Shown: positions 1 through 8,004, numbered from the stretch's first letter. The stretch is DNA of 64,000 nt from ATM1 sp003577165 (GCA_030263715.1 SZPM01000003.1:62001-126000), one strand, 5' to 3'. The notes: generated from the letters alone by a model not told the origin. Program-made: numbers and translations.

Positions 1-87
1 TCGGCGCTGGCTCGGCGCGATCGTGAGACCGAGTCTGTCGCAGAATCCCTTCGCCGACGTCCTCGTCGTCAAGGGAAGGAGATATGA
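1..87 (+). CDS. C-terminal tail of an unidentified protein (partial)
   Basis: An open frame enters from the left edge and ends with TGA at 85-87. The stop overlaps the next start as ATGA, which is typical of translational coupling. The visible 28 residues are Arg/Glu rich, with an RRRPRRQ stretch near the end, as in tails of small DNA-binding or antitoxin-like proteins, but nothing identifies a family. A second frame through the same bases is also open, so the assignment rests on the ATGA junction. Confidence 0.35.
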   Translation, partial: SALARRDRETESVAESLRRRPRRQGKEI

Positions 88-644
88 ACGACATCCGGAT
101 CGAACCTGGCGACGATCTGCGAGCCGTCGTATTCAAGGTCTGCACGGCGCTGATGCGGGGGGGAGTAAAGGTCGTTCTGACAGGGGGCAGCGCTGCATCC
201 ATCTATGCACCTGAGGTCTATCAATCTCGCGACGCAGACTTCCTAACCTATGCGATGAAGAGTCCGTCAAACTTGATGACGGTCCTCTCGGGCCTTGGCT
301 TCGAGCAAAGCGGCGGATTCTTCATCCATACAGCGGTCCCTACGACCCTCGACTTCCTGGATGAGGAGATCCGAATCGGAAGCGATGTCGTGGAGCGTTA
401 CGAAACCTTGGAGGAAGATGGGCTGACGCTGTACATCCTCACACCGACGGACTGTGTTCGGGACCGCCTTGCGAGTTTCTTCTGGTTCCACGACCGTTCG
501 GCGCTCGTGGCGGCTTGCGGAGTGTCTGCCGCTCGATCTCGAGACGTTGATCTCGCGGAGATCGCCGAATGGGCCGAGCGTGAAGGGGAAACAGCGAAGT
601 ACCTGGAGTTCTTGGATCGACTGGCTCGCTATGAGTCCGGATAA
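84..644 (+). CDS. Nucleotidyltransferase-fold protein (AbiEii/DUF6036-like)
   Basis: The 186-residue protein has the hallmark of the pol-beta nucleotidyltransferase superfamily near its N-terminus: LTGGSAA at about residues 33-39, followed by SRDADFLT at about 48-55, which resembles the G-G-S...DxD active-site layout. A later TPTDCVRDRLASFF segment (about 121-134) matches the helix that follows the catalytic core in stand-alone nucleotidyltransferases linked to toxin-antitoxin or phage-defence loci. The start is preceded by AAGGGAAGGAG, a good ribosome site, and overlaps the stop of the preceding frame. A coupled upstream partner plus a nucleotidyltransferase is the usual arrangement of type IV-like toxin-antitoxin pairs, but the partner is off the edge. 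The substrate is unknown. Confidence 0.7.
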   Translation: MNDIRIEPGDDLRAVVFKVCTALMRGGVKVVLTGGSAASIYAPEVYQSRDADFLTYAMKSPSNLMTVLSGLGFEQSGGFFIHTAVPTTLDFLDEEIRIGSDVVERYETLEEDGLTLYILTPTDCVRDRLASFFWFHDRSALVAACGVSAARSRDVDLAEIAEWAEREGETAKYLEFLDRLARYESG

Positions 645-873
645 CCACCTGACCTTACGCTCGTTCTTCAGCTTTGTCGCCACCACATGTCATCCCGGGG
701 TTTGCCGCACCTGCGAGCCATCCTCGGCTGCATGCAACTCTCCACGGATCCGCCGACCCGATTGGCGCCGCGCGGTGTCGAAAATCGCAGAGGTGGATGA
801 GGCGGTGGCGCATCCAGGGGCTGCCCTCCCCCAACAGTGCCTCTGGAGCCGAGTCCCGACGCAGCGGCCCAGG
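645..873. other. Gene-free spacer between the nucleotidyltransferase and the DIP1984 gene
   Basis: No frame here has codon structure or a ribosome site that I would accept as a gene. Overlapping open frames on both strands cross it but are low-complexity and Arg/Ser rich. The right end runs into the promoter of the DIP1984-family gene. Confidence 0.5.
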
Positions 874-903
874 TTGAGTGCTCCTTCGGGAGCAGAGTAT
901 CCT
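874..903 (+). promoter_or_regulatory. Promoter of the DIP1984-family gene, leaderless type
   Basis: TTGAGT (874-879) and TATCCT (898-903) are separated by 18 nt, close to a sigma-70 promoter. The -10 box ends 7 nt before the ATG at 911, so transcription would start at or next to the start codon. A 6-bp hairpin with a UUCG loop (879-894) lies inside the spacer. No Shine-Dalgarno sequence is present. Confidence 0.55.
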
Positions 904-910
904 CACACCG

Positions 911-1369
911 ATGAAGTTAGCGGAGGCTCTAATCGACCGCGCGAGCTGCCAGAGGGCGATCGAGCAACTGCAGCAGCGCCTCAAGAACATCGCTTTGGTT
1001 CAGCAGGGCGAGGAGCCCGCGGAAGACCCGCAAGTGTTGTTGGCTGAATTGGAGCAAGCGTATCAACGCTTGCAGACGTTGATTCAACAGATCAATCGCA
1101 CCAATTCTCAGACCGAGGTCAGCCCAGGCAAAACGCTCACAGACCTGCTTGCGGAGCGAGATGTGGTCAAGAAGCAGCATGCGTTCTTACACGAGTTCGC
1201 AACCGAAGCGACGCCGAAGAAAGAGCGCTATGGCCAGACGCAAGTCAAGTATGCTCCAAGCGTGTCTGTGCCTGATATCCGAAAGCGGGCCAATCAGATC
1301 GCCGCTGAATTCAGAGCCCTTGAGGTCAAGGTGCAAGAGATCAACTGGAGAGTCGAACTCGTCGAGTGA
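911..1369 (+). CDS. DIP1984 family protein
   Basis: The sequence from MKLAEALIDRASCQRAIEQL to the C-terminal NWRVELVE follows the DIP1984 (septicolysin-like) family along its whole length: an LQQRL helix, the GEEPAEDP segment (about 33-40), QQINRTNSQT (about 64-73) and the LTDLLAERDV helix (about 82-91). The family is all-helical with no established biochemical role. I start at ATG 911 because the family begins with exactly this MKLAEAL; an upstream in-frame ATG at 878 would add 11 unrelated residues and lies inside the predicted promoter. It is monocistronic and converges on the gene at 1635-2756. Confidence 0.85.
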   Translation: MKLAEALIDRASCQRAIEQLQQRLKNIALVQQGEEPAEDPQVLLAELEQAYQRLQTLIQQINRTNSQTEVSPGKTLTDLLAERDVVKKQHAFLHEFATEATPKKERYGQTQVKYAPSVSVPDIRKRANQIAAEFRALEVKVQEINWRVELVE

Positions 1370-1468
1370 ACGAAGTAGGTAACTGTGAAGCGAGGGCGAG
1401 CACGAACAAGAGGTTAAGCGCAGAGCAGCTGAGCGGGTTCGAATCCTGCAAAGCACAGCGTATGCTCC

Positions 1469-1499
1469 GCACCGCTCATGCCCACGGGCATCACGGTGC
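1469..1499. terminator. Strong intergenic hairpin downstream of the DIP1984 gene
   Basis: Two perfect 6-bp arms stack with a small internal loop: GCACCG (1469-1474) with CGGTGC (1494-1499), and ATGCCC (1478-1483) with GGGCAT (1486-1491). It sits 100 bp past the stop codon. There is no uridine run, so intrinsic termination is only a guess. Confidence 0.35.
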
Positions 1500-1578
1500 A
1501 CTGATCACACTTACAACCACGTGCTGACTCGATTTGCGGTGAGGGTGGGATAGGGGACTTCCATTCGACGAATCCGCA

Positions 1579-1619
1579 CCGGCGTAAGCCTCAGGGCGTT
1601 AGTCCGAGGCTTACGCCGG
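1579..1619. terminator. 14-bp inverted repeat between convergent genes
   Basis: The 14-bp arms at 1579-1592 and 1606-1619 are perfectly complementary and flank a 13-nt loop. The element lies 15 bp beyond the stop of the leftward gene (1635) and beyond the rightward DIP1984 gene, the usual place for a bidirectional terminator. The lack of a T-run means it could instead be a dispersed palindromic repeat. Confidence 0.5.
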
Positions 1620-1634
1620 CGTGCAACCCGACCG

Positions 1635-2756
1635 TTAGAACATCCAACCGATCTCCATCAGCCAACGTGGAGTTCGACCGTTCTGTAACCGGCCCTCGAA
1701 CACGACCTTTGCCGATTGGTCGCCGAACGGTCGCTGCCAACTAATGTAGGGAAGAAACATCGCCTTCTGCCCTGCGATTTGACGCTGGTCCACTCGCATC
1801 CCCGCCGCGATCTCGTCGCTTGGAATCCAGTCGAAACCTATGCTGTATCGCCACTCGCTGCCGCCCGCGAACTCGGCCCTCGCGATCCCGCCTTCAAACC
1901 AGAGGTTCTTCCACCTGCCCTGGCCGGCGACTCCAACAAGTTCTCGCTCGTTCCTCCCAAAGAAACTGTGGATGCCAATTGAATTCACGCCATCTCGGAA
2001 GAAGGCCTCCAATAGAACTCCCTTGGGATCCGGTTCAAATTCAAAACTCGCGGTGGTCCTCGCTTCGTCCGACAAAGGGATGCTGAACTCGCCCGGGAAT
2101 GGGACAATCGCAGCATACGTCCAGCCCTGTCGCTCGGCAGAAACTCGGAGGCTCGGCGACCTTCCAGACAGCGAAAAGCCGCGCAGCGATTGGATGCGTG
2201 GATCCGGGTGGCTCTCGCCAGGTAACGCCGTCGAGAATACGATCGGCTCCGCAAGGTTGAGTCGCCGCGAAACGTCGATCTGCGACAGCGCGCGATACTG
2301 GCCGATCTGGAGCTTCAAATCATCGCCCAGAGCAAATGTCGCGAATAGATCCTCGAACCGCCCGCTGCGGTCGCGAACCGACATGTCGCTGAGAAACTCG
2401 AGGCTGACGACTCGCCACTCGGCGAAGTACGAGATTCGTCCGTTGTCCGATTCCCCAGCGCTGATCAACTCGACGCGATTGAAAATCGACTTGAAGCGTT
2501 CCGCGTCATTCGGGTAGTTCTGAGTGAGCCCGCTTGCCCAAACGGAAGCAGGAACGGTGGGCGCCTTGGATCGGCCGGGGATGCGATATCCGTTCGATAG
2601 AAACTGCTCACCGAACGCGTTAAGTTTCGGCACGTGGGAGTGGCAGGTGATGCACGGCATCTTGAACTCCCGAGAGAATTGGGGCGTTGCTTGCGCTTGT
2701 TGGATCAAGACCAGTGGAGCAAGGAGGAAGGCGGGGAATAACCAGGCTCTCTTCAC
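1635..2756 (-). CDS. Secreted single-haem-motif protein, possibly a beta-barrel
   Basis: This 373-residue protein begins with a clear signal peptide (KRAWLFPAFLLAPLVLIQQAQA) followed by PCITCHSHVP at about residues 34-43. This is a CxxCH c-type haem-attachment motif, so the N-terminus probably carries one covalent haem in the periplasm. The remaining ~300 residues alternate polar and hydrophobic positions with many aromatic and Arg residues (YFAEWRVVSLEF, WRYSIGFDWIP) and end in a C-terminal aromatic (WMF), as outer-membrane strands do. I infer an outer-membrane barrel with a haem plug but recognise no named family. The start is GTG, with a -10-like TATATT 6 nt upstream and no Shine-Dalgarno sequence. 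Confidence 0.6.
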   Translation of the reverse strand: MKRAWLFPAFLLAPLVLIQQAQATPQFSREFKMPCITCHSHVPKLNAFGEQFLSNGYRIPGRSKAPTVPASVWASGLTQNYPNDAERFKSIFNRVELISAGESDNGRISYFAEWRVVSLEFLSDMSVRDRSGRFEDLFATFALGDDLKLQIGQYRALSQIDVSRRLNLAEPIVFSTALPGESHPDPRIQSLRGFSLSGRSPSLRVSAERQGWTYAAIVPFPGEFSIPLSDEARTTASFEFEPDPKGVLLEAFFRDGVNSIGIHSFFGRNERELVGVAGQGRWKNLWFEGGIARAEFAGGSEWRYSIGFDWIPSDEIAAGMRVDQRQIAGQKAMFLPYISWQRPFGDQSAKVVFEGRLQNGRTPRWLMEIGWMF

Positions 2757-2762
2757 GATTGT

Positions 2763-2768
2763 AATATA
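2763..2768 (-). promoter_or_regulatory. -10 box (TATATT) 6 nt before the GTG of the haem protein
   Basis: TATATT on the minus strand ends 6 nt before the GTG start at 2756, so the transcript is predicted to be leaderless. No convincing -35 box is visible. Confidence 0.45.
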
Positions 2769-2897
2769 GCATAGCTAAGTTTCGCCGATGGATGAATTTT
2801 TCTGCGCACCGGGCAAGGCGATTTCAGTGATGCTGTCCGGCAGCCGAGTGGCGCGCGCTATCAGGTAGACGAGAGCCTGGTCGAGCGGCCAACTACG

Positions 2898-3719
2898 TCA
2901 AGACTCGGCACCCTCGTCGCTGCGCCGATAGGGTGAAACGACGGTCATCCACATCTCTCCGCCGTCGCAGTTCCAGATCTCGCGCGGCGGCTCGCTTGCG
3001 GATTTGCCGTTATCGCGCAGCCATTGGCAGGCGGCCTCATATGCGCCGAGAATCGCAGGGAAGTGACACTGATCCGGGGGCACTTCCACAACCGCCGCAT
3101 CCGTGGCCTCCAAGTGACGAACGGTCGCTCCATCCACCGGCCCGTCGCCGCGAATCGGCACCGCCACCTCCATCGGGCCATCGTTCTCCTCGCTGACCTC
3201 ACCGTGATAGATGCCGAAAAACGAACCTGCGATTCGGTCGCCGAGGCTCGATTGCAGTTTGCCAATAGACTGATGAATGTGATCTTCGAGTTCGCCGATG
3301 CGAACTCGCTTTTCGATACTCGCAATGGTTTGCGCAGGGACGCGCTCGGTTCTGACTTCAAAGTTCATCTGTAACTCCTCATTTCGCAGAAGTGCGAGCA
3401 GGTCCCCGAGCAGGCGTCGGTTTCGCTCGAAGCGGCATTGGAAATCTCGCTGGTACTCCTGAAGCATGTCGCTCGCTTCACTGTCCGTTGCCTGCAGGAC
3501 GTTTCGGATCTCGACGAGCGGCATCTCCATTCTTCGCATCAGGAAGATGAGTTTCGCCTCCTTCTCCTGCTCCGGAGAATAGTAGCGATACCCGGAGTCC
3601 GGGTCCGTGTGGATGGGCTTCAAGAGGTCCAACTTATCGTAGAGCCGGAGCGCCTTGAGCGAAAGGCGGGTACGCGCTGCGAAAGCGCCGATCGGGATGA
3701 ACGCGTTCCGGGACTCCAT
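2898..3719 (-). CDS. MerR-family regulator with GyrI-like effector-binding domain
   Basis: Residues about 8-75 form a MerR winged helix (IGAFAARTRLSLKALRLYDKLDLLKP, then the SGYRYYS signature and LIFLMRRMEMPLVEIR). A short coiled linker follows (about 78-112). From about 118 to the end is a GyrI/AraC-type small-molecule-binding domain of the BmrR/TipA class, ending in W..D-rich ligand-pocket segments. Such proteins sense hydrophobic or cationic compounds and activate promoters with long spacers. Just upstream of its own ATG lies a 19-nt-spaced promoter with an inverted repeat, so autoregulation is likely. No obvious target gene is adjacent on the same strand. Confidence 0.88.
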   Translation of the reverse strand: MESRNAFIPIGAFAARTRLSLKALRLYDKLDLLKPIHTDPDSGYRYYSPEQEKEAKLIFLMRRMEMPLVEIRNVLQATDSEASDMLQEYQRDFQCRFERNRRLLGDLLALLRNEELQMNFEVRTERVPAQTIASIEKRVRIGELEDHIHQSIGKLQSSLGDRIAGSFFGIYHGEVSEENDGPMEVAVPIRGDGPVDGATVRHLEATDAAVVEVPPDQCHFPAILGAYEAACQWLRDNGKSASEPPREIWNCDGGEMWMTVVSPYRRSDEGAES

Positions 3720-3726
3720 GCGTTCC

Positions 3727-3757
3727 AGTCTGAACCCTGCCCCAAGGGGAGAGTCAA
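3727..3757 (-). promoter_or_regulatory. MerR-type promoter/operator
   Basis: On the minus strand a TTGACT -35 box (3757-3752) and a CAGACT -10-like box (3732-3727) are separated by 19 nt, the over-long spacer typical of MerR-controlled promoters. The spacer holds an imperfect palindrome centred on CCCCTTGGGG (3740-3749). The -10 ends 7 nt before the MerR ATG, which supports autoregulation of that gene. Confidence 0.6.
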
Positions 3758-3839
3758 GGGGAGGCGCGAAAACGTTCAGCCACTTCGGTGCGGTCGCTGC
3801 GCTGAGCGCACTGAACGTCGACCGACCACATATTGTCGA

Positions 3840-4172
3840 TCAGAGTTTTCGAAGCAAAGCCTCCACTGTCTCCTTGAGGGCGGGCAAATCACCTTCAGCC
3901 GCATTCCAGACTTCGTCTGGGTCCACACCGAAGTAGTCGTGAACCAGAATGTGCCTCATTCCGACGAATTGGGCCCACGGAGTTTCCGGGCTCAGTTCTT
4001 TGACCTGATCCGAGCACGCCCGGACCGCCTCTCCAATGACTCGAAGATGGTGAATGACCCAGACCTGGTTCTTTGGATCGGCATCGAAAGACGCTCTGCC
4101 CCTGGCGACCTCGGTTTCAATGTTCTATATGGCCGCAAGAATGTCCGCGAGGCGGTCTCGCAGGGCCCTCAC
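3840..4172 (-). pseudogene. hepT: HepT-like toxin RNase interrupted by an in-frame amber codon
   Basis: Reading from GTG 4172 gives a HepT (DUF86) protein of 110 codons that is intact except for TAG at codon 16 (4127-4125), inside LADILAAI[stop]NIETEV where the family has a Glu or Gln helix residue. Downstream the frame stays open and keeps HLRVIGEAV and the catalytic RX4HXY motif as RHILVHDY, followed by FGVDPDEVW. There is no frameshift and no good internal start before the motif, since the first in-frame ATG falls just before RHILVHDY. The start overlaps the mntA stop as GTGA. HepT is the RNase toxin of the MntA/HepT system. A single base change has most likely silenced it, although suppression or a sequencing error is possible. 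Confidence 0.8.
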
Positions 4173-4459
4173 AGAGCGACAGCCTCCCGCAGGATGCGCT
4201 CGCGATGCCTGCTGTTTAAGCCTTTGGCAGTTCCCACCTCGACCTTCCGCTCGAGGAGTTTCTCCAGTTCGATTACCAATCCGGCATGATCGAGAAGGCT
4301 CCGTCCAGGCTCGAAGTCGACAAGCAAGTCGACGTCGCTATCGGGACCGGCTTCGCCACGCGCGACGGAACCGAAGACGCGCACATTAGTGGCCCCATAC
4401 TTCGCCGCGATGCGCAATATGGCAGCGCGCTGGGCTCGGAGCGATTCGAGTGTCGCCAT
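4169..4459 (-). CDS. mntA: MntA-like minimal nucleotidyltransferase antitoxin
   Basis: The 96-residue protein carries the minimal nucleotidyltransferase signature GSVARGEAGPDSDVDLLVDF at about residues 29-48, that is GS-X10-DXD, plus a third acidic strand near KVEVG. In MntA/HepT systems this enzyme AMPylates and inactivates the HepT RNase. I chose ATG 4459 because the preceding in-frame 51 codons are Arg/Gly-rich and unlike the family, and because GGAG sits directly upstream. Its stop overlaps the hepT start (GTGA), so the two were a coupled operon. With HepT interrupted, this antitoxin may now be an orphan. Confidence 0.85.
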   Translation of the reverse strand: MATLESLRAQRAAILRIAAKYGATNVRVFGSVARGEAGPDSDVDLLVDFEPGRSLLDHAGLVIELEKLLERKVEVGTAKGLNSRHRERILREAVAL

Positions 4460-4822
4460 CTCCAGTATTTTGGTGCATTTGCGGTGGGGGAGGAGCGCGA
4501 GGCCGGGCGACGCGCCATCACGATTCCGCCGCCCTCGGAGGCAGTAGGGCCGATTCAGGCGGCATCCCCCTCCGTCTCGCCCACGAAGCCTCGATTCTCT
4601 ATCAAGCTTCATCTCATCCGTTGGGCGTGCCGTTCTGGCTCCGCGACAAGGCGCGGATACAAACCTCGGGTGGAACTCCTGTTGTTAGTGGATTGGAAGG
4701 GATACGAAACCGCGACTTCTGCGGTCCGAAGTTCGCATAACCTGCGACTGTCGCCGTCCATCAGGTTCGACGATGAGAGGACAAGGTTTAGAGTGAGACC
4801 ACTGCGATTGCAACCGAAAAGT
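4460..4822. other. Non-coding stretch between mntA and the secreted protein gene
   Basis: No convincing gene is seen on either strand. An imperfect hairpin (about 4709-4737; GCGA-CTTC pairing with GAAGTTCGC) lies about 90 bp beyond the stop of the leftward gene ending at 4823 and could serve as its terminator. The rest is unassigned. Confidence 0.4.
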
Positions 4823-5806
4823 TTATCGTGAAGGCGCGCCGAGGACTTCATGCATGTGCTCTTCGGGACCTGCCGTAACAGATCGCCGTTGTACACGCTG
4901 AGCCGTAGGAACGTCCTTCGATTGATCACCTACAACAAACCAGCGTCGTCCATCATAACCAAAAGTCAGAACAGAATCCCTCCGCAAGTCGCGAACGAAT
5001 CCGACAAGGCCGGAAGTCTTCATTGGGAGTGCTGACAGCGAGGAAGGCCATGATTCCACCACAGCAACCCTATAACCCGGTCTGTTGACTAGCAGGAGAA
5101 TTGTCCCATCCTGTACTGTTACGTCTGAAACCCAATACGGGTCAGTCCTACCGGCAGGAGCCCACTTCACCAAGGATGCCTTGGAGCGCACGATCGGCTG
5201 ACACCAGCCAGGAGATTCTTCGCGCAGAATCAAGAACTCATGGTCACTCTTAGATACGATCCGCGGGACTTCCTCGCGTCCAAAGTCAAGTGCGATTGGT
5301 ATAGACGAAATCTTGAATGATTCGAGATGAACCGCAACAAGTGACTCCGATTGCCGACCGTTTCGAAAACCTATCACGAATCTCCGGTTAAAGTCGAGAG
5401 CGCGCCAGGTATAGCCCCTCGGAAGCTGCTTTGATGAAACGAGTTTGCCGTCGAAGTCGACTTGAAGCACGGCGTTTGAACAGAGCACATCAATTCTGTT
5501 GGCGTGCTGGATCGAGTCGCTTGCCCTCAGGGACCACAGAGGTTGGTACGACTTAGTGTGACTCGCAACAAGGCGTTTTGGAATCAAATCAAAGCGAATA
5601 TCTGCTGATGGGGTGAGCCCCACAAACTTAGAGACGCGGTACGCGGGTCGAGCCTCGAAGAGCCTCCGTATTGGAATCCAGCGGCCATCTTCTACACGTA
5701 CAATCTCCTCTGGAGGATGCTCAGTAACCCCAGATGCAAGAATCACCTGTTCTTGTTGTGCAGGCCAGCTAAGGCAAAGCGAAAGCAGAATCAAGATCAT
5801 TCGCAA
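4823..5806 (-). CDS. Secreted protein of unknown function coupled to the RHS fusion
   Basis: The 327-residue product starts with a short, clean signal peptide (MRMILILLSLCLSWPAQQ) and has no other membrane segment. The mature part is rich in short beta-type segments (VLQVDFDGKLVSSKQLPRGYTWRALDFN, SESLVAVHLESFKISSI), as in a propeller-like fold, but no named family is recognisable. The start overlaps the stop of the 731-residue HEXXH-RHS-phosphodiester-glycosidase gene by 10 nt, so the two are co-translated. A cognate immunity or chaperone role would fit a polymorphic-toxin locus, but that is inference from position only. Confidence 0.6.
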   Translation of the reverse strand: MRMILILLSLCLSWPAQQEQVILASGVTEHPPEEIVRVEDGRWIPIRRLFEARPAYRVSKFVGLTPSADIRFDLIPKRLVASHTKSYQPLWSLRASDSIQHANRIDVLCSNAVLQVDFDGKLVSSKQLPRGYTWRALDFNRRFVIGFRNGRQSESLVAVHLESFKISSIPIALDFGREEVPRIVSKSDHEFLILREESPGWCQPIVRSKASLVKWAPAGRTDPYWVSDVTVQDGTILLLVNRPGYRVAVVESWPSSLSALPMKTSGLVGFVRDLRRDSVLTFGYDGRRWFVVGDQSKDVPTAQRVQRRSVTAGPEEHMHEVLGAPSR

Positions 5807-7992
5807 ATGACAATCCAGTTATGAACGGGTCTGCCAGAATCGTGTGTTGGGGATGTCACAATCTGCGAAGACCCACCACCGTCAAGAAGTACGATAGTAG
5901 ATCCCTTTGGGCAGATCTTCTTCATGCAAGACTCGAATGTCTCGAAATCAACGCGAGGAATGACCACGATTGCTACGAGGTTCCCATTCTTGTCCGTACA
6001 TGCGCCGGTTCGTGTGACGGCCCCTGCTCCCGCGCCTCCAGGTTCGGATGGCGGCCTACCATAGGTCCGTCCTCCTTGTCCGGTTAGTATCACCGGAAGC
6101 AGCGGGAAAGAATAGGAGCCGCCTTTCTGCAGTTTGGGATCGGGATAGACCTTGCCATGGCAGTCGGTGACATGACCCACGGGCCACCGATTTTCGCCAG
6201 GATGATAGGGTCCGCCGGGACCGAAGAACCCGGCGTTTACCGCAATACAGTTCTCGCGCGGCCGCCTAAATAGTCGAATTGCCTCGCCGCCACGAATAAT
6301 TGTTCCTCCCGGGCCGACGACTATGCCAAGTCGGTCTCCCTTTTCTGGAGTGATTACAGTTGCCTCGCAGTGCCCAGACTTTTTGACCCACAGACCCGTG
6401 GGATCAGTGTACGTGGTAGGACTATTCAACGCATATCCGTACGGGTGCTCGCCCGCCAGCCTTTCGGCTAGTCTGGCCTCAGTCAAAAACCTGCCCAATC
6501 CGGCCATGTATGGTCTTCTGCCCGGGATGTGCGTTGGGAATGGCAACCCATGACTCGGAACACGCGGCGTCGCGGGGGAATTCGGTGTGGCTTGCCTCGT
6601 CGTCGCATCGATTGTCGCTTGCCGTCGCTCTTCATTCTCTCTATTTCGGTTTATCGCATCCTGAATCAGATTCGAATGCCGATTGCTCGCTTCTCTGTTC
6701 ATCTTGTCCAGCTCCTTCATTTGGTGAAGGTTCCATGCGTTGTAGGGTGTCGATACGTGCCACGGGCCAAGTATCGAGCCGTCACTCAGCTGAAAAGTCA
6801 ACCGTGCCCCGCTGATTCGATCGCAGGACAGGGACCATGTGCTGTCGTCGGGGATGTCGTGTAGCGCCATCACACGACCGATCTGGCACTTTGATCGTAC
6901 GTTTGCGCCCGGTATCCAGTCTGGCCATTTGTCGAAGTTTGGCTCTTCGTTAGGTGGGACTACCAAGTCCGTCTCAAGGTCCAGGGGATCGCCCGTGAAT
7001 TCAAAAGCAAGGGTAAGGCATTTGTCGATTGCATTGCGAATGGCTGCTTTGCTTTCCATGCCGAATTCGAAAACCGCCTCAGCCATCTTAGTGGCGAGTT
7101 TATAAATCTCGGGCTCGAACCTCGTCAACTTCGCAAGGGCATCGTCGAACCGAATGAGGTCCGGTCGGTTCCCCCGCTCATGCTCGACGATCTGCTCGGC
7201 AAACTGAAGGGCTCCAAGAACTGCTTCACGCTTACTATGCGGAGAAAATCCTGAGTCCAGAAGTAATGACAGATTGTTCATCGCGATGGCCTGGTCGCCA
7301 TCAATCGGCTCCATATCGAATCCTTTTCTCCGTAGCAACTCATTTACTTTGAGATCGAGGACGTACGATTGGATGAAGTTGACCTGGTTCGACCTCGCAG
7401 GGTCGGAAATATCCGCCAGCGTTCGTTCATCCTCGCATTCGTAAACGTATTGCAACCATGCATGGCCCACCTCGTGCGCAAAGATCGTTTCGTGCAGGGT
7501 TGCCGCATCAAGGAACAGGAGCAGCCCGTGCGGGTCGGCACTGTTCAAGAAGTTGTGTCTTGGAACAGGATCCCTCCGGTAGCCCGGCATTGTGTCAACC
7601 GGGACGAAGACCTTCGTCGTACAGCGGTCCACTTTGCCGATGAAATCCATGAATCGCTGGGACATGTTTAACGGCTCGATGACCGGATACAGGTCCTCCG
7701 GTAGCCCCTTCTCGCCTGAGGTCCACCGATGAGCCGTGTTCACGTTGGGCAAGTAGACGTGGGACTGCACCCTGAAGTGCAAGCCGTGCCGGTTCTCTAG
7801 CTCCTGCCCGATCGTCGGCAACCCGATCCTTGCGGCGAATAGGTTGTTTCGCTCCGTTCGACAAGAAATCTCGATCTCGAGTTCTGGATCGTCGATCCTG
7901 TTGTACACCCGCGACAGGATCTGCGTGTGCCACAAGACTGGCTTGCCTAAAGCCCCGATACTGTCTCCTCTCTCAAGGGGAGGGACCGACAT
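5797..7992 (-). CDS. HEXXH protein fused to RHS core junction and phosphodiester glycosidase domain
   Basis: Three parts can be seen in 731 residues. The first ~480 residues are unfamiliar but contain HEVGHAWLQY (about 173-182), an HEXXH zinc-protease motif. Around 490-535 is the end of an RHS repeat-associated core (AGLGRFLTEARLAER..., then PYGYALNSPTTYTDPTGL), the junction that normally precedes a variable toxin tip. From about 540 to 731 is a phosphodiester glycosidase (NAGPA/DUF2233) domain with CIAVNAGFFG (about 582-591) and LDGGGSSQ (about 703-710). The usual RHS/YD repeats are absent and there is no signal peptide. It is probably a surface-delivered or lysed-cell effector. A TAGAAT box 6 nt before the ATG suggests a leaderless mRNA. 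Confidence 0.75.
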   Translation of the reverse strand: MSVPPLERGDSIGALGKPVLWHTQILSRVYNRIDDPELEIEISCRTERNNLFAARIGLPTIGQELENRHGLHFRVQSHVYLPNVNTAHRWTSGEKGLPEDLYPVIEPLNMSQRFMDFIGKVDRCTTKVFVPVDTMPGYRRDPVPRHNFLNSADPHGLLLFLDAATLHETIFAHEVGHAWLQYVYECEDERTLADISDPARSNQVNFIQSYVLDLKVNELLRRKGFDMEPIDGDQAIAMNNLSLLLDSGFSPHSKREAVLGALQFAEQIVEHERGNRPDLIRFDDALAKLTRFEPEIYKLATKMAEAVFEFGMESKAAIRNAIDKCLTLAFEFTGDPLDLETDLVVPPNEEPNFDKWPDWIPGANVRSKCQIGRVMALHDIPDDSTWSLSCDRISGARLTFQLSDGSILGPWHVSTPYNAWNLHQMKELDKMNREASNRHSNLIQDAINRNRENEERRQATIDATTRQATPNSPATPRVPSHGLPFPTHIPGRRPYMAGLGRFLTEARLAERLAGEHPYGYALNSPTTYTDPTGLWVKKSGHCEATVITPEKGDRLGIVVGPGGTIIRGGEAIRLFRRPRENCIAVNAGFFGPGGPYHPGENRWPVGHVTDCHGKVYPDPKLQKGGSYSFPLLPVILTGQGGRTYGRPPSEPGGAGAGAVTRTGACTDKNGNLVAIVVIPRVDFETFESCMKKICPKGSTIVLLDGGGSSQIVTSPTHDSGRPVHNWIVICE

Positions 7993-7998
7993 GATGAG

Positions 7999-8004
7999 AT
8001 TCTA
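7999..8004 (-). promoter_or_regulatory. -10 box (TAGAAT) 6 nt before the RHS-fusion ATG
   Basis: TAGAAT on the minus strand ends 6 nt before the ATG at 7992, with no Shine-Dalgarno sequence between. Confidence 0.45.

Noticed and set aside
1433..1449. tRNA T-arm-like sequence (GCGGG-TTCGAAT-CCTGC)
   Set aside because: No matching acceptor, D or anticodon arm flanks it. It could be a relic of an integration site but cannot be supported.
3438..4289. 283-codon plus-strand frame across the MerR/HepT region
   Set aside because: It is antisense to the MerR, hepT and mntA genes, whose conserved motifs are unambiguous.
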